DNA from: Bradyrhizobium diazoefficiens | GTDB lineage: Bacteria; Pseudomonadota; Alphaproteobacteria; Rhizobiales; Xanthobacteraceae | Assembly (NCBI RefSeq): GCF_018129965.1 | Contig: NZ_JAFCKW010000013.1 | Coordinates: 62,001-126,000 of the forward strand | DNA length: 64,000 nt | Reading direction: 5' to 3' | Part shown: positions 7,868 to 16,834 of the stretch, piece by piece | Layout: every line of letters starts with the position of its first letter | Position numbering within the stretch: position 1 is the stretch's first letter | Notes under the pieces: model-generated | What the model saw: the letters and a program-made list of their open reading frames with translations, nothing else | Databases searched by the model: none | What the model was told of the DNA's origin: nothing | Program-made: the position numbers and the translations under genes

Positions 7868-9532
7868 ATGGCGTGGATGCAGGTACTCGACGGCGCTTCG
7901 CGGAGGACGGAACCGATTTCACTTCGTACGCCACTGGCGCTTCTGCTCGTCTCACTGGGTGCGATTGCTGCCGTGTGGTGGTGGCTTGCCACGCCAATCA
8001 CGCTCGCGCGCGCGCCGATTGATCCCAGCGACAAGGTTCAATGCGTGTCCTACGCGCCCTTCCGCGGCGAGCAGTCGCCGCTCAACGCTTGGACTCATAT
8101 CGAGGCCGACCAGATCGAGCAGGATCTGCGCCAGCTCAAGGAGATCACCGACTGCGTTCGCACCTATTCGATGGAGAACGGGCTCGACCAGGTGCCGGCG
8201 ATCGCGGCGAGGATCGGCGGGCTGAAGGTGCTCCAGGGCATCTGGCTCTCCAGCAATCGCAGCAAGAATGTCGAGCAGGCCGCGCTCGCTGTCCGCCTCT
8301 CGAAGGACTTTCCGGGCGTCATCACCAGCATCATCGTCGGCAACGAGGTGCTGCTGCGCGGCGAGATGACGACAGCGGACCTCGTCTCGATCATCCGCTC
8401 AGTGAAGGCACAGGTCAGCGTGCCCGTCACCTATGCCGACGTCTGGGAGTTCTGGCTGAGGAATCGCGAGGTCTATGATGCCGTCGACTTCGTCACGATT
8501 CATATCCTGCCGTATTGGGAGGATTTCCCCGTCAAGGCGAAATTCGCCGCTGCCCATGTCGAATCCATCCGCGAACGCATGGCGGTGGCATTTCCTGGCA
8601 AGGAGATCCTGATCGGCGAGACCGGCTGGCCGAGCGAAGGGCGCATGCGCGAGGGCGCGCTGCCGTCGCGCGCCAACCAGGCCCGCGTCGTCTCGGAAAT
8701 CCTGAGCCTGGCGAAGGCGCAGAAATTCCGCGTCAACCTGATCGAGTCCTACGACCAGCCCTGGAAGCGCAAGCTGGAAGGCACCGTCGGCGGCTATTGG
8801 GGCCTCTATGACGCGGTGAGCCGCAACCTGAAATATCCGCCGGGCCAGCCGGTCAGCAATTTTCCGCTCTGGAAATGGTACATGGGCGCGGGCATGGCTT
8901 TGTGCGTTCTGGTGTTCGTGGTCGCGGGAATCACGTTGCGCAGGCGCCCCTGGACCCCGCGCTTCTCGGCCTGGCTCGGTGTCGCCATCTCGGCGACGTC
9001 GGCGGGCATCCTGCTCGGCGTCGGCGCCGACAAGATGTACTATGAGAGCTACGGCTGGGCCGGCTGGCTCCATTGGGGTGCGCTGCTGCTCGCAGGCATC
9101 CTGTCGCCGATCTTCTGCGCCCAGGCGATGGTGATCGGTCGCAGCCTTCCGACATTCCTCGATCTGCTCGGTCCCCGCGAGGGCCGCAAATGGTCGAAGC
9201 TGACCGTCGTGCTCGGCCTGACGCTGGCGGTGACCGCCGTGATCGCAGCGCAGACCGCGCTCGCCTTCGTGTTCGACCCGCGCTACCACGACTTCCCCTA
9301 CGCATCGCTGACGATGGCGGTGGTGCCGTTCGCGCTGCTGATGCTGAACCGGCCGCAGATCGGCCAGCGTCCGATCGCGGAATCGGTCTTTGCGGGGCTG
9401 CTCGCGGTGGCGTCAGCCTATGTGCTGGTCAACGAGGGCCGCGACAACTGGCAGTCGCTGTGGACCTGCGCGATCTATCTGCTGTTCGCGCTCACGCTGT
9501 GGCGGGCGCGGGCCGAGCAAATCCAAGAATGA
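7868..9532 (+). CDS. ndvC: Cyclic beta-(1,6)-glucan synthesis protein NdvC (GH17-like plus membrane domain)
   Basis: 554 residues (about 61 kDa, as expected for the 62-kDa B. japonicum NdvC). One N-terminal transmembrane helix (about 20-45) is followed by a GH17-like domain (about 55-330) with IIVGNEVLLRGE and IGETGWPSEG carrying the two catalytic glutamates, then about seven C-terminal membrane helices. There is no GT2 domain. In B. japonicum, ndvC mutants make glucans lacking beta-1,6 linkages, so the likely job is transglycosylation adding 1,6 bonds to NdvB products. The ATG at 7868 has no clear ribosome site; ATG 7877 is an alternative. It is divergent from ndvD across 223 bp that must hold both promoters. 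Its 3' end overlaps the convergent gene at 9492 by 41 bp. Confidence 0.85.
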   Translation: MAWMQVLDGASRRTEPISLRTPLALLLVSLGAIAAVWWWLATPITLARAPIDPSDKVQCVSYAPFRGEQSPLNAWTHIEADQIEQDLRQLKEITDCVRTYSMENGLDQVPAIAARIGGLKVLQGIWLSSNRSKNVEQAALAVRLSKDFPGVITSIIVGNEVLLRGEMTTADLVSIIRSVKAQVSVPVTYADVWEFWLRNREVYDAVDFVTIHILPYWEDFPVKAKFAAAHVESIRERMAVAFPGKEILIGETGWPSEGRMREGALPSRANQARVVSEILSLAKAQKFRVNLIESYDQPWKRKLEGTVGGYWGLYDAVSRNLKYPPGQPVSNFPLWKWYMGAGMALCVLVFVVAGITLRRRPWTPRFSAWLGVAISATSAGILLGVGADKMYYESYGWAGWLHWGALLLAGILSPIFCAQAMVIGRSLPTFLDLLGPREGRKWSKLTVVLGLTLAVTAVIAAQTALAFVFDPRYHDFPYASLTMAVVPFALLMLNRPQIGQRPIAESVFAGLLAVASAYVLVNEGRDNWQSLWTCAIYLLFALTLWRARAEQIQE

Positions 9533-9872
9533 GCAGGCCGATCGCAACGCCCGACAGCACGACGTTGTAGAGCACGATGCCAAGGCCCGCGGCGATGATG
9601 CCGACGGTAAGCAGCACGATCGACGGCCGCATCAGGTTCAGCGTCGCCGCCACCAGCGCGACGATGCCGAACACCGAATTCTTGAACAGCACCGTCGAGA
9701 CCGAGCGCGCCTTGCAGATCAGCGTCTGCAGGCCGGCGTCGCAGGCGAGCCCGACGGTCGAGAGCTCGATGCCGAGGTAGCGCAGGTAAAGCGCGTAGCC
9801 GACGGACGCGAAGCCGACGACGATCAGAAACTGAACCTGGTAGGGCGTGAGGCGGAAGGGCTTTTTGATCAT
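9492..9872 (-). CDS. Small polytopic membrane protein, vitamin K epoxide reductase-like size
   Basis: 126 residues with about four transmembrane helices: FLIVVGFASVGYALYL, NSVFGIVALVAATLNL, IVLLTVGIIAAGLGIVLY and VALLIL-like near the C-terminus. Two cysteines (LACD and LICK) lie in the loop between helices 1 and 2, where a disulfide could form; this resembles small disulfide-bond or VKOR-type membrane proteins only in general layout. Convergent with ndvC, sharing 41 bp. Function not known; it may simply flank the glucan locus. Confidence 0.75.
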   Translation of the reverse strand: MIKKPFRLTPYQVQFLIVVGFASVGYALYLRYLGIELSTVGLACDAGLQTLICKARSVSTVLFKNSVFGIVALVAATLNLMRPSIVLLTVGIIAAGLGIVLYNVVLSGVAIGLLILGFARPAPATA

Positions 9873-10023
9873 GGGCGCAATATGGTCGGGATGGCGCGGA
9901 GGGGCAACTGGGGAAGTGAAGGTTTCTGTTCAGGCCAGTCGCCATCAGGACGGTGGTTGCACCGGCAGCTATCAGTGCGAGGCGCGCAAGCCGGATGTCG
10001 ATTTTGCTCGCCGTTTCAGTTCT

Positions 10024-10317
10024 TCAAGGCATCGGTAGTCGGTAGTCCGCCACATCAGGCGGAAACAGCCATCTCGTGAGCATCCGGCGCTCGCAGACAA
10101 AGGCGACGCCCTCCCAATCGAGCCGGAGTTGTTTTTGCCGCCACCCGGCGACGACTTCTTCGAATTCTTCACGCGTCGATTGCAGGACCGGCGAGATCGT
10201 CACGGACCAATTGACCGTACTCTGGTCGGCCGTTGTCAGTTCAATCAGCAGAATCGAAACTGGTTCGATCCAGAGCACCGCTCGCGCCAATTCGTCGATG
10301 AAATGGTCTGCCTTCAT
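10024..10317 (-). CDS. Hypothetical protein (97 aa)
   Basis: Start taken as ATG 10315-10317; a TTG start at 10341 would add eight residues. The product is Trp-rich (AVLWIEPVS, VNWSVTI, AGWRQKQLRLDWEG), soluble, and appears as alternating strands and a long helix (STREEFEEVVAGWRQ). No signal peptide or known motif. It sits at the edge of a distinctly AT-rich stretch, so it may be acquired DNA. Function unknown. Confidence 0.6.
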   Translation of the reverse strand: MKADHFIDELARAVLWIEPVSILLIELTTADQSTVNWSVTISPVLQSTREEFEEVVAGWRQKQLRLDWEGVAFVCERRMLTRWLFPPDVADYRLPMP

Positions 10318-10341
10318 GATCTTCGGTCGATGACAAATCAA

Positions 10342-10609
10342 ATAGCCCGCGAGGCGCAGGCGAGAAAAATAAATCCGGCAAAATTCGCGCCAAGAGCTGA
10401 GCGTCGGCCAGCTGAAATCGAAAAATCACGAAATAGATTTGGGTATTATTGCGGTTGCACTCTGCTATTCAAGATTGAATTGTCAATGAGATTTTGACGA
10501 TCAGGACGCAGAACTCCTCGCCGTGCCGATCAACGACCTGGCTTCGATCGAATTCGGATCGGAGCCCAACAAGTGGCGAGACGATCGGCGGTGGTGCCCT
10601 ACCGCCTGA
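10342..10609 (+). pseudogene. AT-rich patch with a probable coding remnant
   Basis: The segment is clearly poorer in GC than its surroundings. Near its end, frame 10490-10609 reads DFDDQDAELLAVPINDLASIE and continues to a TGA, with a protein-like composition but a stop directly upstream. The adjacent frame ends LLFKIELSMRF at 10497. Joining the two by one frameshift would give a continuous protein-like stretch. I read this as the decayed 3' end of a gene; the family is unknown. The remnant overlaps the stop of the minus-strand gene at 10599 by 11 bp. Confidence 0.3.
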
Positions 10610-11951
10610 AGAACGACGACAATGTCGATGCCGCCGATGCTTCCGGCTTGGCAGCTGCGGCCGGCGGCGCCACGAGTGCAGGCGCAGGTGCGGGCTCCTC
10701 GCGCTTCGACGAACGCTTGGAGGAGTAGCTGCGGCGGCGCTTGTCCGTCTTGCCGGTCGCGGGGGCCGGTGCGGTCTCGGCCTGCGGCGCCGAGTCCTGG
10801 TTCTTTTCCTGAACCCTGTCTTGCGTCTTGTCCTGTGCCTTGTCAGAGCTGCGCAGCGACAGCCGCTGGCCGTCGAACAGAGTGGTCTCGCATGGACGGT
10901 CGTTCTCGGCGAGGACCGCGCAGAGCTTTGCGGCGGCGGCGGCGTTGATCAGAGGCCCGGCCCCGAGACGTAATTGCATGCCGAGGCCGGTGGTGCCTTC
11001 CTTGATCATGATGATCGGCCGCAGGGCGGCGATCTCCGGATTGGATCTGGTAAGGCCACGCCAGAGCGCGCGCAGCCCATCGATCGAATTGGCGCCGCCG
11101 AGATCGATCGCAAAGCGCGTCTGTTGGACGGCGATTGCCGATGACTCCGTCTCGGTGGCTTCGGGCGGCTTCACCACTGCCGCCGCGACTTCGGTCGGAG
11201 CGGCCACCGGCTCGGGCTTCTTCTCGGCAGCCTTCTCGATCGTCTCGGGTTGAACCAATTTTGGTGCGGCGGGATCGGGTGGCCCCATCATCGATTTGGA
11301 TGGCACCATCGGCAGCATCGGCACTGCCGACGTCGTTGCCGGAGCCTGCGAGACCAGCGAGGCGGCAGAGGCGGTTTGCGGCGGCGGGCTTGGCGCCTCC
11401 TTTGCGACGTCCCTGACGGCGTCCTTTGCCGGCTCCTTCGCCTGATCCCTTGATGCGCGCGGCTTGTCGGCGGATGGCGCAGGCATCGAGGCGACCGGCG
11501 CGACGCTGGGCGCCGCGGGCGCGGGTTGCGCGTCAGCCGCAGGCGTATCCTGCGGCTTCGCGGTCTGCCGGGCGATGGCGCCGGTGACGGAATCGAGCCC
11601 TTGCTCCAGCACGGTGACGCGCGAATAGAGCCGGTCGCGATCGGTGTTCAGGGTTTCGATGGCGGAGGCCAAGCGGCGCGCCTCGTTCTGGCTCTCCTTG
11701 GTCAGCGACTGGAGGCGGTCGGCCTGGCGCGACAGATCGGCAGCCGCGATCTGCTCGCGGCGCCAGCTGAGCTGGGCCTGGTTGGACATGACCGCGACGG
11801 TGATCGCGACGATGGCGGCAAACCCCCACGAGCCCAAACGCCACATGGTGCGGCGGTCGAGCTCGTTTTCCTCGGCGAGGAGTCCGGAGAACAGCCCGCC
11901 GGTCTCCTTGTCGCCGAAGGCGTCCGCCAATGGGTCGGATTCCTTTGCCAT
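10599..11951 (-). CDS. Inner-membrane protein with coiled coil, Pro/Ala linker and SPOR-like C-terminus
   Basis: 450 residues. Cytoplasmic N-terminus of about 38 residues, one transmembrane helix (LGSWGFAAIVAITVAVM), a coiled coil (about 65-125; LSRQADRLQSLTKESQNEAR and the following heptads) and a long Ala/Pro/Lys linker. A folded domain around 280-375 begins FAIDLGGANSIDGLRALW, includes an LRLGAGPL strand and ends CETTLFDGQRLSL; this pattern resembles SPOR-type, peptidoglycan-associated domains. The tail is basic and low-complexity. It probably links the membrane to the cell wall. Start ATG 11949-11951, no strong ribosome site. Family name uncertain. Confidence 0.75.
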   Translation of the reverse strand: MAKESDPLADAFGDKETGGLFSGLLAEENELDRRTMWRLGSWGFAAIVAITVAVMSNQAQLSWRREQIAAADLSRQADRLQSLTKESQNEARRLASAIETLNTDRDRLYSRVTVLEQGLDSVTGAIARQTAKPQDTPAADAQPAPAAPSVAPVASMPAPSADKPRASRDQAKEPAKDAVRDVAKEAPSPPPQTASAASLVSQAPATTSAVPMLPMVPSKSMMGPPDPAAPKLVQPETIEKAAEKKPEPVAAPTEVAAAVVKPPEATETESSAIAVQQTRFAIDLGGANSIDGLRALWRGLTRSNPEIAALRPIIMIKEGTTGLGMQLRLGAGPLINAAAAAKLCAVLAENDRPCETTLFDGQRLSLRSSDKAQDKTQDRVQEKNQDSAPQAETAPAPATGKTDKRRRSYSSKRSSKREEPAPAPALVAPPAAAAKPEASAASTLSSFFRR

Positions 11952-12124
11952 GAACGTTAAGTGCCCAGCCCCGAACAGCTTCCCCGAATCAATCAGGGAA
12001 CATTAACAGGAAAAGCGCGCCGCACTTGAACTCCGGTCGTTTGCGGGGGTAGCAAGGTGGGTGCTCATGACGGCATCGGCCTGCCGCCGTCCGTTGATTC
12101 GGCACGTATTTGATTGGGATTTCG

Positions 12125-13492
12125 ATGACCGCCCGTTCCAGCCTCACAATCGTGCTCGCCGCCGGTGAAGGCACGCGTATGCGATCGAGCTTGCCGAAAG
12201 TGCTGCATCCGGTCGCGCACCAGACGCTGCTTGCGCATGTGCTCGCCGCAGCACCGAAGGGCGCCGGCACCTTGCTGGCCGTCGTGATCGGCCCCGACCA
12301 TCAGGCGGTTGCCGACGAGGCGAGGCGCATTCGGCCGGACGCGCTGACCTTCGTGCAGAGCCAACGGCTCGGCACCGCTCATGCGGTGCTGGCGGCACGG
12401 GACGCCATCGCGCGCGGCGTCGACGACCTGCTGATTGCGTTCGGCGATACGCCGCTGATCTCGGCCGAGACCTTTGCGCGGCTGCGCGCGCCGCTCGCCA
12501 AGGGGGCTGCGATTGCCGCGCTCGGTTTTCGCGCAGCCGATCCCACCGGCTATGGCCGTTTCATCGTCGAGGGCGACCGCCTGGTGGCGATCCGCGAGCA
12601 GGCCGACGCGAGCGAAGCGGAGCGCAGGATCGACCTGTGCAATGCCGGCGTGATGGCGATCGACGGCCGCCGCGCGCTCGCGATCCTCGAGAAGATCGGC
12701 AATGTCAATTCGAAGGGAGAATACTATCTCACCGACGCCGTCGGAATCGTCCGCGAACAGGGATGGGAGTCCGTGGTGATCGAGACCAGCGAGGACGAGG
12801 TCCGCGGCATCAACACCAAGGCGCAGCTCGCGGAAGCCGAAGCCGTGATGCAGGCGCGGCTGCGCAAGGCTGCGATGGTGTCAGGCGTGACGCTGATCGC
12901 GCCTGAAACCGTCTATCTGTCCGCCGACACGGTGTTCGGCAAGGATGTGACCATCGAGCCGTTCGTGGTGATCGGCCCCGGCGTCTCGATCGCCGACGGC
13001 ACCGTGATCCATTCCTTCTCGCACATCGTGCAGACCACGCTCGGCAAGAACGTGTCGATCGGCCCGTATGCGCGGCTGCGGCCCGGCACCTCGCTCGGCG
13101 ACGGCGCGCGGATCGGCAATTTCGTGGAGACCAAGGCGGCGACGCTGGAGGCGGGCGTCAAGGTCAACCATCTCTCCTACATCGGCGACGCCACCATCGG
13201 CGCCAATTCCAACATCGGCGCCGGCACCATCACCTGCAACTACGACGGCTTCAAGAAGCACAAGACTGTTATCGGGCAGGGGGCCTTCGTCGGCACCAAT
13301 TCCTCGCTGGTCGCGCCGGTGAAAATCGGCAACGGCGCCTATATCGGTTCCGGCTCGGTGATCACGCGTGACGTGCCCGACGACGCCATGGCGCTGGAGC
13401 GCAACCAGCAGACCATTCGTGAAGGCGGCGCGGCGCGCTATCGCGAGCTGAAGACGAGCGGCAAGACGCCGAGAAAAAATAGCGGGCTATAG
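12125..13492 (+). CDS. glmU: Bifunctional N-acetylglucosamine-1-phosphate uridyltransferase / glucosamine-1-phosphate acetyltransferase
   Basis: 455 residues, the usual length. The N-terminal uridyltransferase signature LAAGEGTRM with PK is at about 11-25. The C-terminal left-handed beta-helix shows hexapeptide repeats (IGPGVSIADG and others) and the acetyltransferase active-site region VNHLSYIGDATIG. It makes UDP-GlcNAc for peptidoglycan and lipopolysaccharide in the cytoplasm. The ATG at 12125 is preferred to an in-frame TTG at 12110. Together with glmS, 550 bp downstream on the same strand, it covers most of the amino-sugar pathway; a terminator lies between them, so they are separate transcripts. 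Confidence 0.97.
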   Translation: MTARSSLTIVLAAGEGTRMRSSLPKVLHPVAHQTLLAHVLAAAPKGAGTLLAVVIGPDHQAVADEARRIRPDALTFVQSQRLGTAHAVLAARDAIARGVDDLLIAFGDTPLISAETFARLRAPLAKGAAIAALGFRAADPTGYGRFIVEGDRLVAIREQADASEAERRIDLCNAGVMAIDGRRALAILEKIGNVNSKGEYYLTDAVGIVREQGWESVVIETSEDEVRGINTKAQLAEAEAVMQARLRKAAMVSGVTLIAPETVYLSADTVFGKDVTIEPFVVIGPGVSIADGTVIHSFSHIVQTTLGKNVSIGPYARLRPGTSLGDGARIGNFVETKAATLEAGVKVNHLSYIGDATIGANSNIGAGTITCNYDGFKKHKTVIGQGAFVGTNSSLVAPVKIGNGAYIGSGSVITRDVPDDAMALERNQQTIREGGAARYRELKTSGKTPRKNSGL

Positions 13493-13494
13493 AA

Positions 13495-13540
13495 GCTTTG
13501 TCGGTTCTGATTGAATCAGAACCAAAGCTCCAGATTTTTG
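13495..13540 (+). terminator. Intrinsic terminator of glmU within a repeat-like element
   Basis: GGTTCTGATT / AATCAGAACC forms a 10-bp stem extended by GCTTTG / CAAAGC, starting 3 bp after the glmU stop and followed by ATTTTTGTTTTG. The sequence that follows (13541-13590, ACGCG...CTTCACGCGAACCGG) resembles the common Bradyrhizobium intergenic repeat, from memory. Confidence 0.8.
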
Positions 13541-13592
13541 TTTTGACGCGATTTCTTCACGCGAACCGGAATCCACTTCGCTTAAAAAGGCT

Positions 13593-13823
13593 CTAATCGT
13601 CGTCGGCGACATCGGAGAACATCGCGCGGTTCAGGCGCCAGCCACGCGGCCTGGCCCGCTTGACCGGTTCGCCGGCAGCCTGCGTGACGAGCACGGGCTT
13701 GCTTTCTTTACCGCGCTCCATGGCGCGCTGGGGCGGCGGCCAATGCGCGAGGTGCGTTCCCGTGGTTTCGCTGGCGCGCACCATCGACGATGACAGACCT
13801 TTGCGGTCGGACGAGCCTTTCAT
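13593..13823 (-). CDS. Small basic hypothetical protein (76 aa)
   Basis: Starts at ATG 13821-13823 with GGGAG 8 nt upstream. Hydrophilic and basic (KRARPRGWRLNRAMF near the C-terminus, ending SDVADDD), with no hydrophobic core, so likely disordered or nucleic-acid-associated. It is the only open frame with a ribosome site in the glmU-glmS interval. Function unknown. Confidence 0.55.
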   Translation of the reverse strand: MKGSSDRKGLSSSMVRASETTGTHLAHWPPPQRAMERGKESKPVLVTQAAGEPVKRARPRGWRLNRAMFSDVADDD

Positions 13824-14041
13824 GGCAATATCTCCCGGACGGGGAATCGTTGGTCAAATTGATTGACAACACGTTAACCGAGAGCTCATCACCGGCCTGT
13901 CCGCCGCATTTGCAGGTCGGTTCGACCTCGTGCTGTCTCAATCAGCAATAATTATTGAGTATCTGGTTCGTTACGGACTTCGCTAAAAACCGGGCGCGTC
14001 GTTTAGGCGATTTTTCGACGATTTGGGGGATATTGGTCCGC

Positions 14042-15868
14042 ATGTGCGGGATTGTCGGCATTCTCGGGCGCGAGCCGGTTGCAGAGCAATTGGTGGATTC
14101 GCTCAAACGTCTTGAATATCGCGGTTACGATTCCGCGGGCGTCGCCACGCTTGAAGGCAAGCATCTCGAGCGCCGCCGCGCCGAGGGCAAGCTGAAGAAC
14201 CTGGAGAAGCGGCTGGAAGCCGAGCCGCTCCGGGGCACGACCGGGATCGGTCACACCCGCTGGGCTACTCACGGCAAGCCGACCGTCAACAACGCCCATC
14301 CGCATGCGACCGAGCGCGTTGCCGTGGTCCACAACGGCATCATCGAGAATTTCCGCGAACTGCGCGAGGAACTCGAGAAGAAGGGCACGGTCTTCCACAC
14401 CCAGACCGACACCGAGATCGTGCTGCATCTCGTCGACGATCTCATGGCGCGCGGCAACAAGCCGGTCGAGGCGGTGAAGCTGACGCTGGCGCGGCTGCGC
14501 GGCGCCTTCGCGCTCGGCTTCATCTTCGCCGGCGAGGACGACCTCATGATCGGCGCCCGCAACGGCCCGCCGCTCGCGATCGGCTATGGCGACGGCGAGA
14601 TGTATCTCGGCTCCGACGCCATTGCGCTCGGCCCGTTCACCGACACAATCAGCTATCTCGAGGACGGCGACTGGGTCGTGCTGACCCACAAGACCGCCAC
14701 CATCATCGACAAGGACGGCAACGCCGTCCAGCGCGAGAAGATCAAGCACGCCGCCTCGAACTCGCTGGTCGACAAGGCCAACTATCGCCACTTCATGGCG
14801 AAGGAAATCCACGAGCAGCCGGAAGTGGTCGGCCACACCCTGGCGCGCTATGTGGACATGGCGACCGAGCGCGTCGCGCTGCCGGTCAAGCTGCCGTTCG
14901 ACTTCAAGAACATCCAGCGCATCAACATCACCGCGTGTGGCACCGCGAGCTATGCCGGCTTCGTCGCCAAATACTGGTTCGAGCGCTTTGCGCGCGTGCC
15001 GGTCGAGGTCGATGTCGCCTCCGAATTCCGCTACCGCGAAGCGCCCTTGCGCAACGGCGATCTGGCCATCTTCATCTCGCAGTCGGGCGAGACCGCCGAC
15101 ACGCTGGCCGCGCTGCGTTACGCCAAGGCTGAAGGCGTGCACACGATCGCGGTCGTCAACGTACCGACCTCGACGATCGCGCGCGAGAGCGAGACGGTGC
15201 TGCAGACGCTGGCCGGCCCCGAGATCGGTGTCGCCTCGACCAAGGCGTTCACCTGCCAGCTCATGGTGCTGGCAAACCTTGCCATCGCCGCCGGCAAGGC
15301 CAGGGGCGAACTCTCCGACGAGGACGAGACCAAGCTCGTCCACGGCCTCGTCGAGATCCCGCGCCTGATGTCGGACGCGCTCACCACCGAGCTGCAGATC
15401 GAGAAGCTGGCGCGCGAGATCGCGAAGTCGCGCGACGTGCTCTATCTTGGCCGCGGCACCAGCTTCCCGCTTGCGCTCGAAGGCGCGCTGAAGCTGAAGG
15501 AAATCTCCTATATCCACGCCGAGGGCTATGCCGCCGGCGAGCTCAAGCACGGCCCGATCGCGCTGATCGACGAGACCATGCCGGTCGTCGTGATCGCGCC
15601 CTATGACCGCGTGTTCGAGAAGACCGTTTCCAACATGCAGGAGGTCGCCGCCCGCGGCGGCAAGATCATCCTGATGACGGACGCCAAGGGCGCGGAGGAG
15701 GCGACCGTGGAATCGCTCGTCACCATCATCATGCCCGACATGGCGGCGGCGTTCACGCCGATGGTCTATGCCGTGCCGGTGCAGCTGCTCGCCTATCATA
15801 CGGCCGTCATCATGGGCACTGACGTCGACCAGCCGCGCAACCTCGCGAAGTCGGTGACCGTGGAATAG
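14042..15868 (+). CDS. glmS: Glutamine--fructose-6-phosphate aminotransferase (isomerizing)
   Basis: 608 residues from ATG 14042, chosen because MCGIVG places the catalytic cysteine at position 2 (position 1 after Met removal). The glutaminase domain includes GHTRWATHG and the HNGIIENF segment. Two SIS domains carry SQSGETADT and STKAFTCQ; the C-terminus ends AKSVTVE as in the family. It converts fructose-6-phosphate plus glutamine to glucosamine-6-phosphate, the first step towards UDP-GlcNAc, in the cytoplasm. The upstream in-frame extension to 13955 lies in an AT-rich leader and is not coding. No glmS ribozyme fold is apparent, as expected outside Gram-positive bacteria. Confidence 0.98.
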   Translation: MCGIVGILGREPVAEQLVDSLKRLEYRGYDSAGVATLEGKHLERRRAEGKLKNLEKRLEAEPLRGTTGIGHTRWATHGKPTVNNAHPHATERVAVVHNGIIENFRELREELEKKGTVFHTQTDTEIVLHLVDDLMARGNKPVEAVKLTLARLRGAFALGFIFAGEDDLMIGARNGPPLAIGYGDGEMYLGSDAIALGPFTDTISYLEDGDWVVLTHKTATIIDKDGNAVQREKIKHAASNSLVDKANYRHFMAKEIHEQPEVVGHTLARYVDMATERVALPVKLPFDFKNIQRINITACGTASYAGFVAKYWFERFARVPVEVDVASEFRYREAPLRNGDLAIFISQSGETADTLAALRYAKAEGVHTIAVVNVPTSTIARESETVLQTLAGPEIGVASTKAFTCQLMVLANLAIAAGKARGELSDEDETKLVHGLVEIPRLMSDALTTELQIEKLAREIAKSRDVLYLGRGTSFPLALEGALKLKEISYIHAEGYAAGELKHGPIALIDETMPVVVIAPYDRVFEKTVSNMQEVAARGGKIILMTDAKGAEEATVESLVTIIMPDMAAAFTPMVYAVPVQLLAYHTAVIMGTDVDQPRNLAKSVTVE

Positions 15869-15957
15869 GCAGAAGCGGCAAGGTCGGAACGCTATGTGGT
15901 CTTCCAAAACCTGCTAGAAGCCCCTAGCTTCACTGCAGCGACCGACCTGGAACCCGA

Positions 15958-16728
15958 ATGACCGCCCGCGACGATACGCCTGCGCCTCTGAATGCCGCCC
16001 CGGAACCGCATATCGGCCTGATGGGGCGCTTCCGCAACTATTTCCTGACGGGTCTGGTGGTCACCGGTCCGATCGCGATCACCCTGTATCTGGTCTGGTG
16101 GTTCGTCACCTGGGTCGACGGCGTGGTGCGGCCTTTCGTGCCGCTGGCCTACCGGCCCGAAACCTATCTGCCGTACGTCATTCCCGGCTGGGGGCTGATT
16201 GTCGCGGTGTTCATGCTGACGCTGCTCGGTTTCCTCGCGGCCAATTTGATCGGCCGGACGCTGGTCGATGTCGGCGAGACCTTGCTCGGCCGCATCCCGG
16301 CGGTGCGCGCCATCTATCGCGGCCTGAAGCAGGTGTTCGAGACGCTGTTCTCGGGCAAGGGTTCGAGCTTCCGCAAAGTCGGCCTCGTCGAGTTTCCCTC
16401 GCCGGGCATGTGGTCGATCGTGCTGATTTCGCAATCGCCGAACGAAGACATCGCGCGCAGCCTGCCGGGGCAGGAGGATCATGTCTCGGTGTTTCTGCCG
16501 TGCTCGCCGAATCCGACCACCGGCTTCTTCTTCTACGTGCCCAAGAGCAAGATCATCGAGGTCGACCTCAGCACCGAGGACGCGGCGACCTTGATCATGT
16601 CCGCTGGCGTGGTGCAGCCGGGCGCGGCGCCCGATCCGAAGAAAGCCGCCGCGCTCGCGGGCATGGCGAATGCCGCGCGCATCGCCAACGCCTCCACGTT
16701 GCAGCCCGAGCCTGCGAAGGCGGAATAA
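15958..16728 (+). CDS. DUF502 family inner-membrane protein
   Basis: 256 residues. Two transmembrane segments (NYFLTGLVVTGPIAITLYLV, about 27-50, and WGLIVAVFMLTLLGFLAANL, about 78-98), separated by the WVDG loop, then GETLLGRIPAVRAIYRGLKQ and the soluble domain typical of DUF502. The C-terminus is Ala/Pro-rich. No biochemical role is established; the plant homologues (LCV proteins) also lack an assigned reaction. It follows glmS by 89 bp and may share its transcript. Confidence 0.9.
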   Translation: MTARDDTPAPLNAAPEPHIGLMGRFRNYFLTGLVVTGPIAITLYLVWWFVTWVDGVVRPFVPLAYRPETYLPYVIPGWGLIVAVFMLTLLGFLAANLIGRTLVDVGETLLGRIPAVRAIYRGLKQVFETLFSGKGSSFRKVGLVEFPSPGMWSIVLISQSPNEDIARSLPGQEDHVSVFLPCSPNPTTGFFFYVPKSKIIEVDLSTEDAATLIMSAGVVQPGAAPDPKKAAALAGMANAARIANASTLQPEPAKAE

Positions 16729-16834
16729 GGGCATTCCCGCGCGGGATGGCCGTCGATCACGCGTGCGGTCGCGTCCTCTGCTAGTGTTCCGGGTGATCCG
16801 AGCGCCTCGCCCGGAATTCGACCTGGAGTGCACG

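Noticed and set aside
14001..14041. glmS ribozyme or riboswitch upstream of glmS
   Set aside because: The 5' region is short, AT-rich, and shows none of the ribozyme core; the class is restricted to Gram-positive bacteria.
14003..15907. 634-codon minus-strand frame opposite glmS
   Set aside because: Antisense shadow of a highly conserved gene, no domain, and it extends beyond glmS only into leader sequence.
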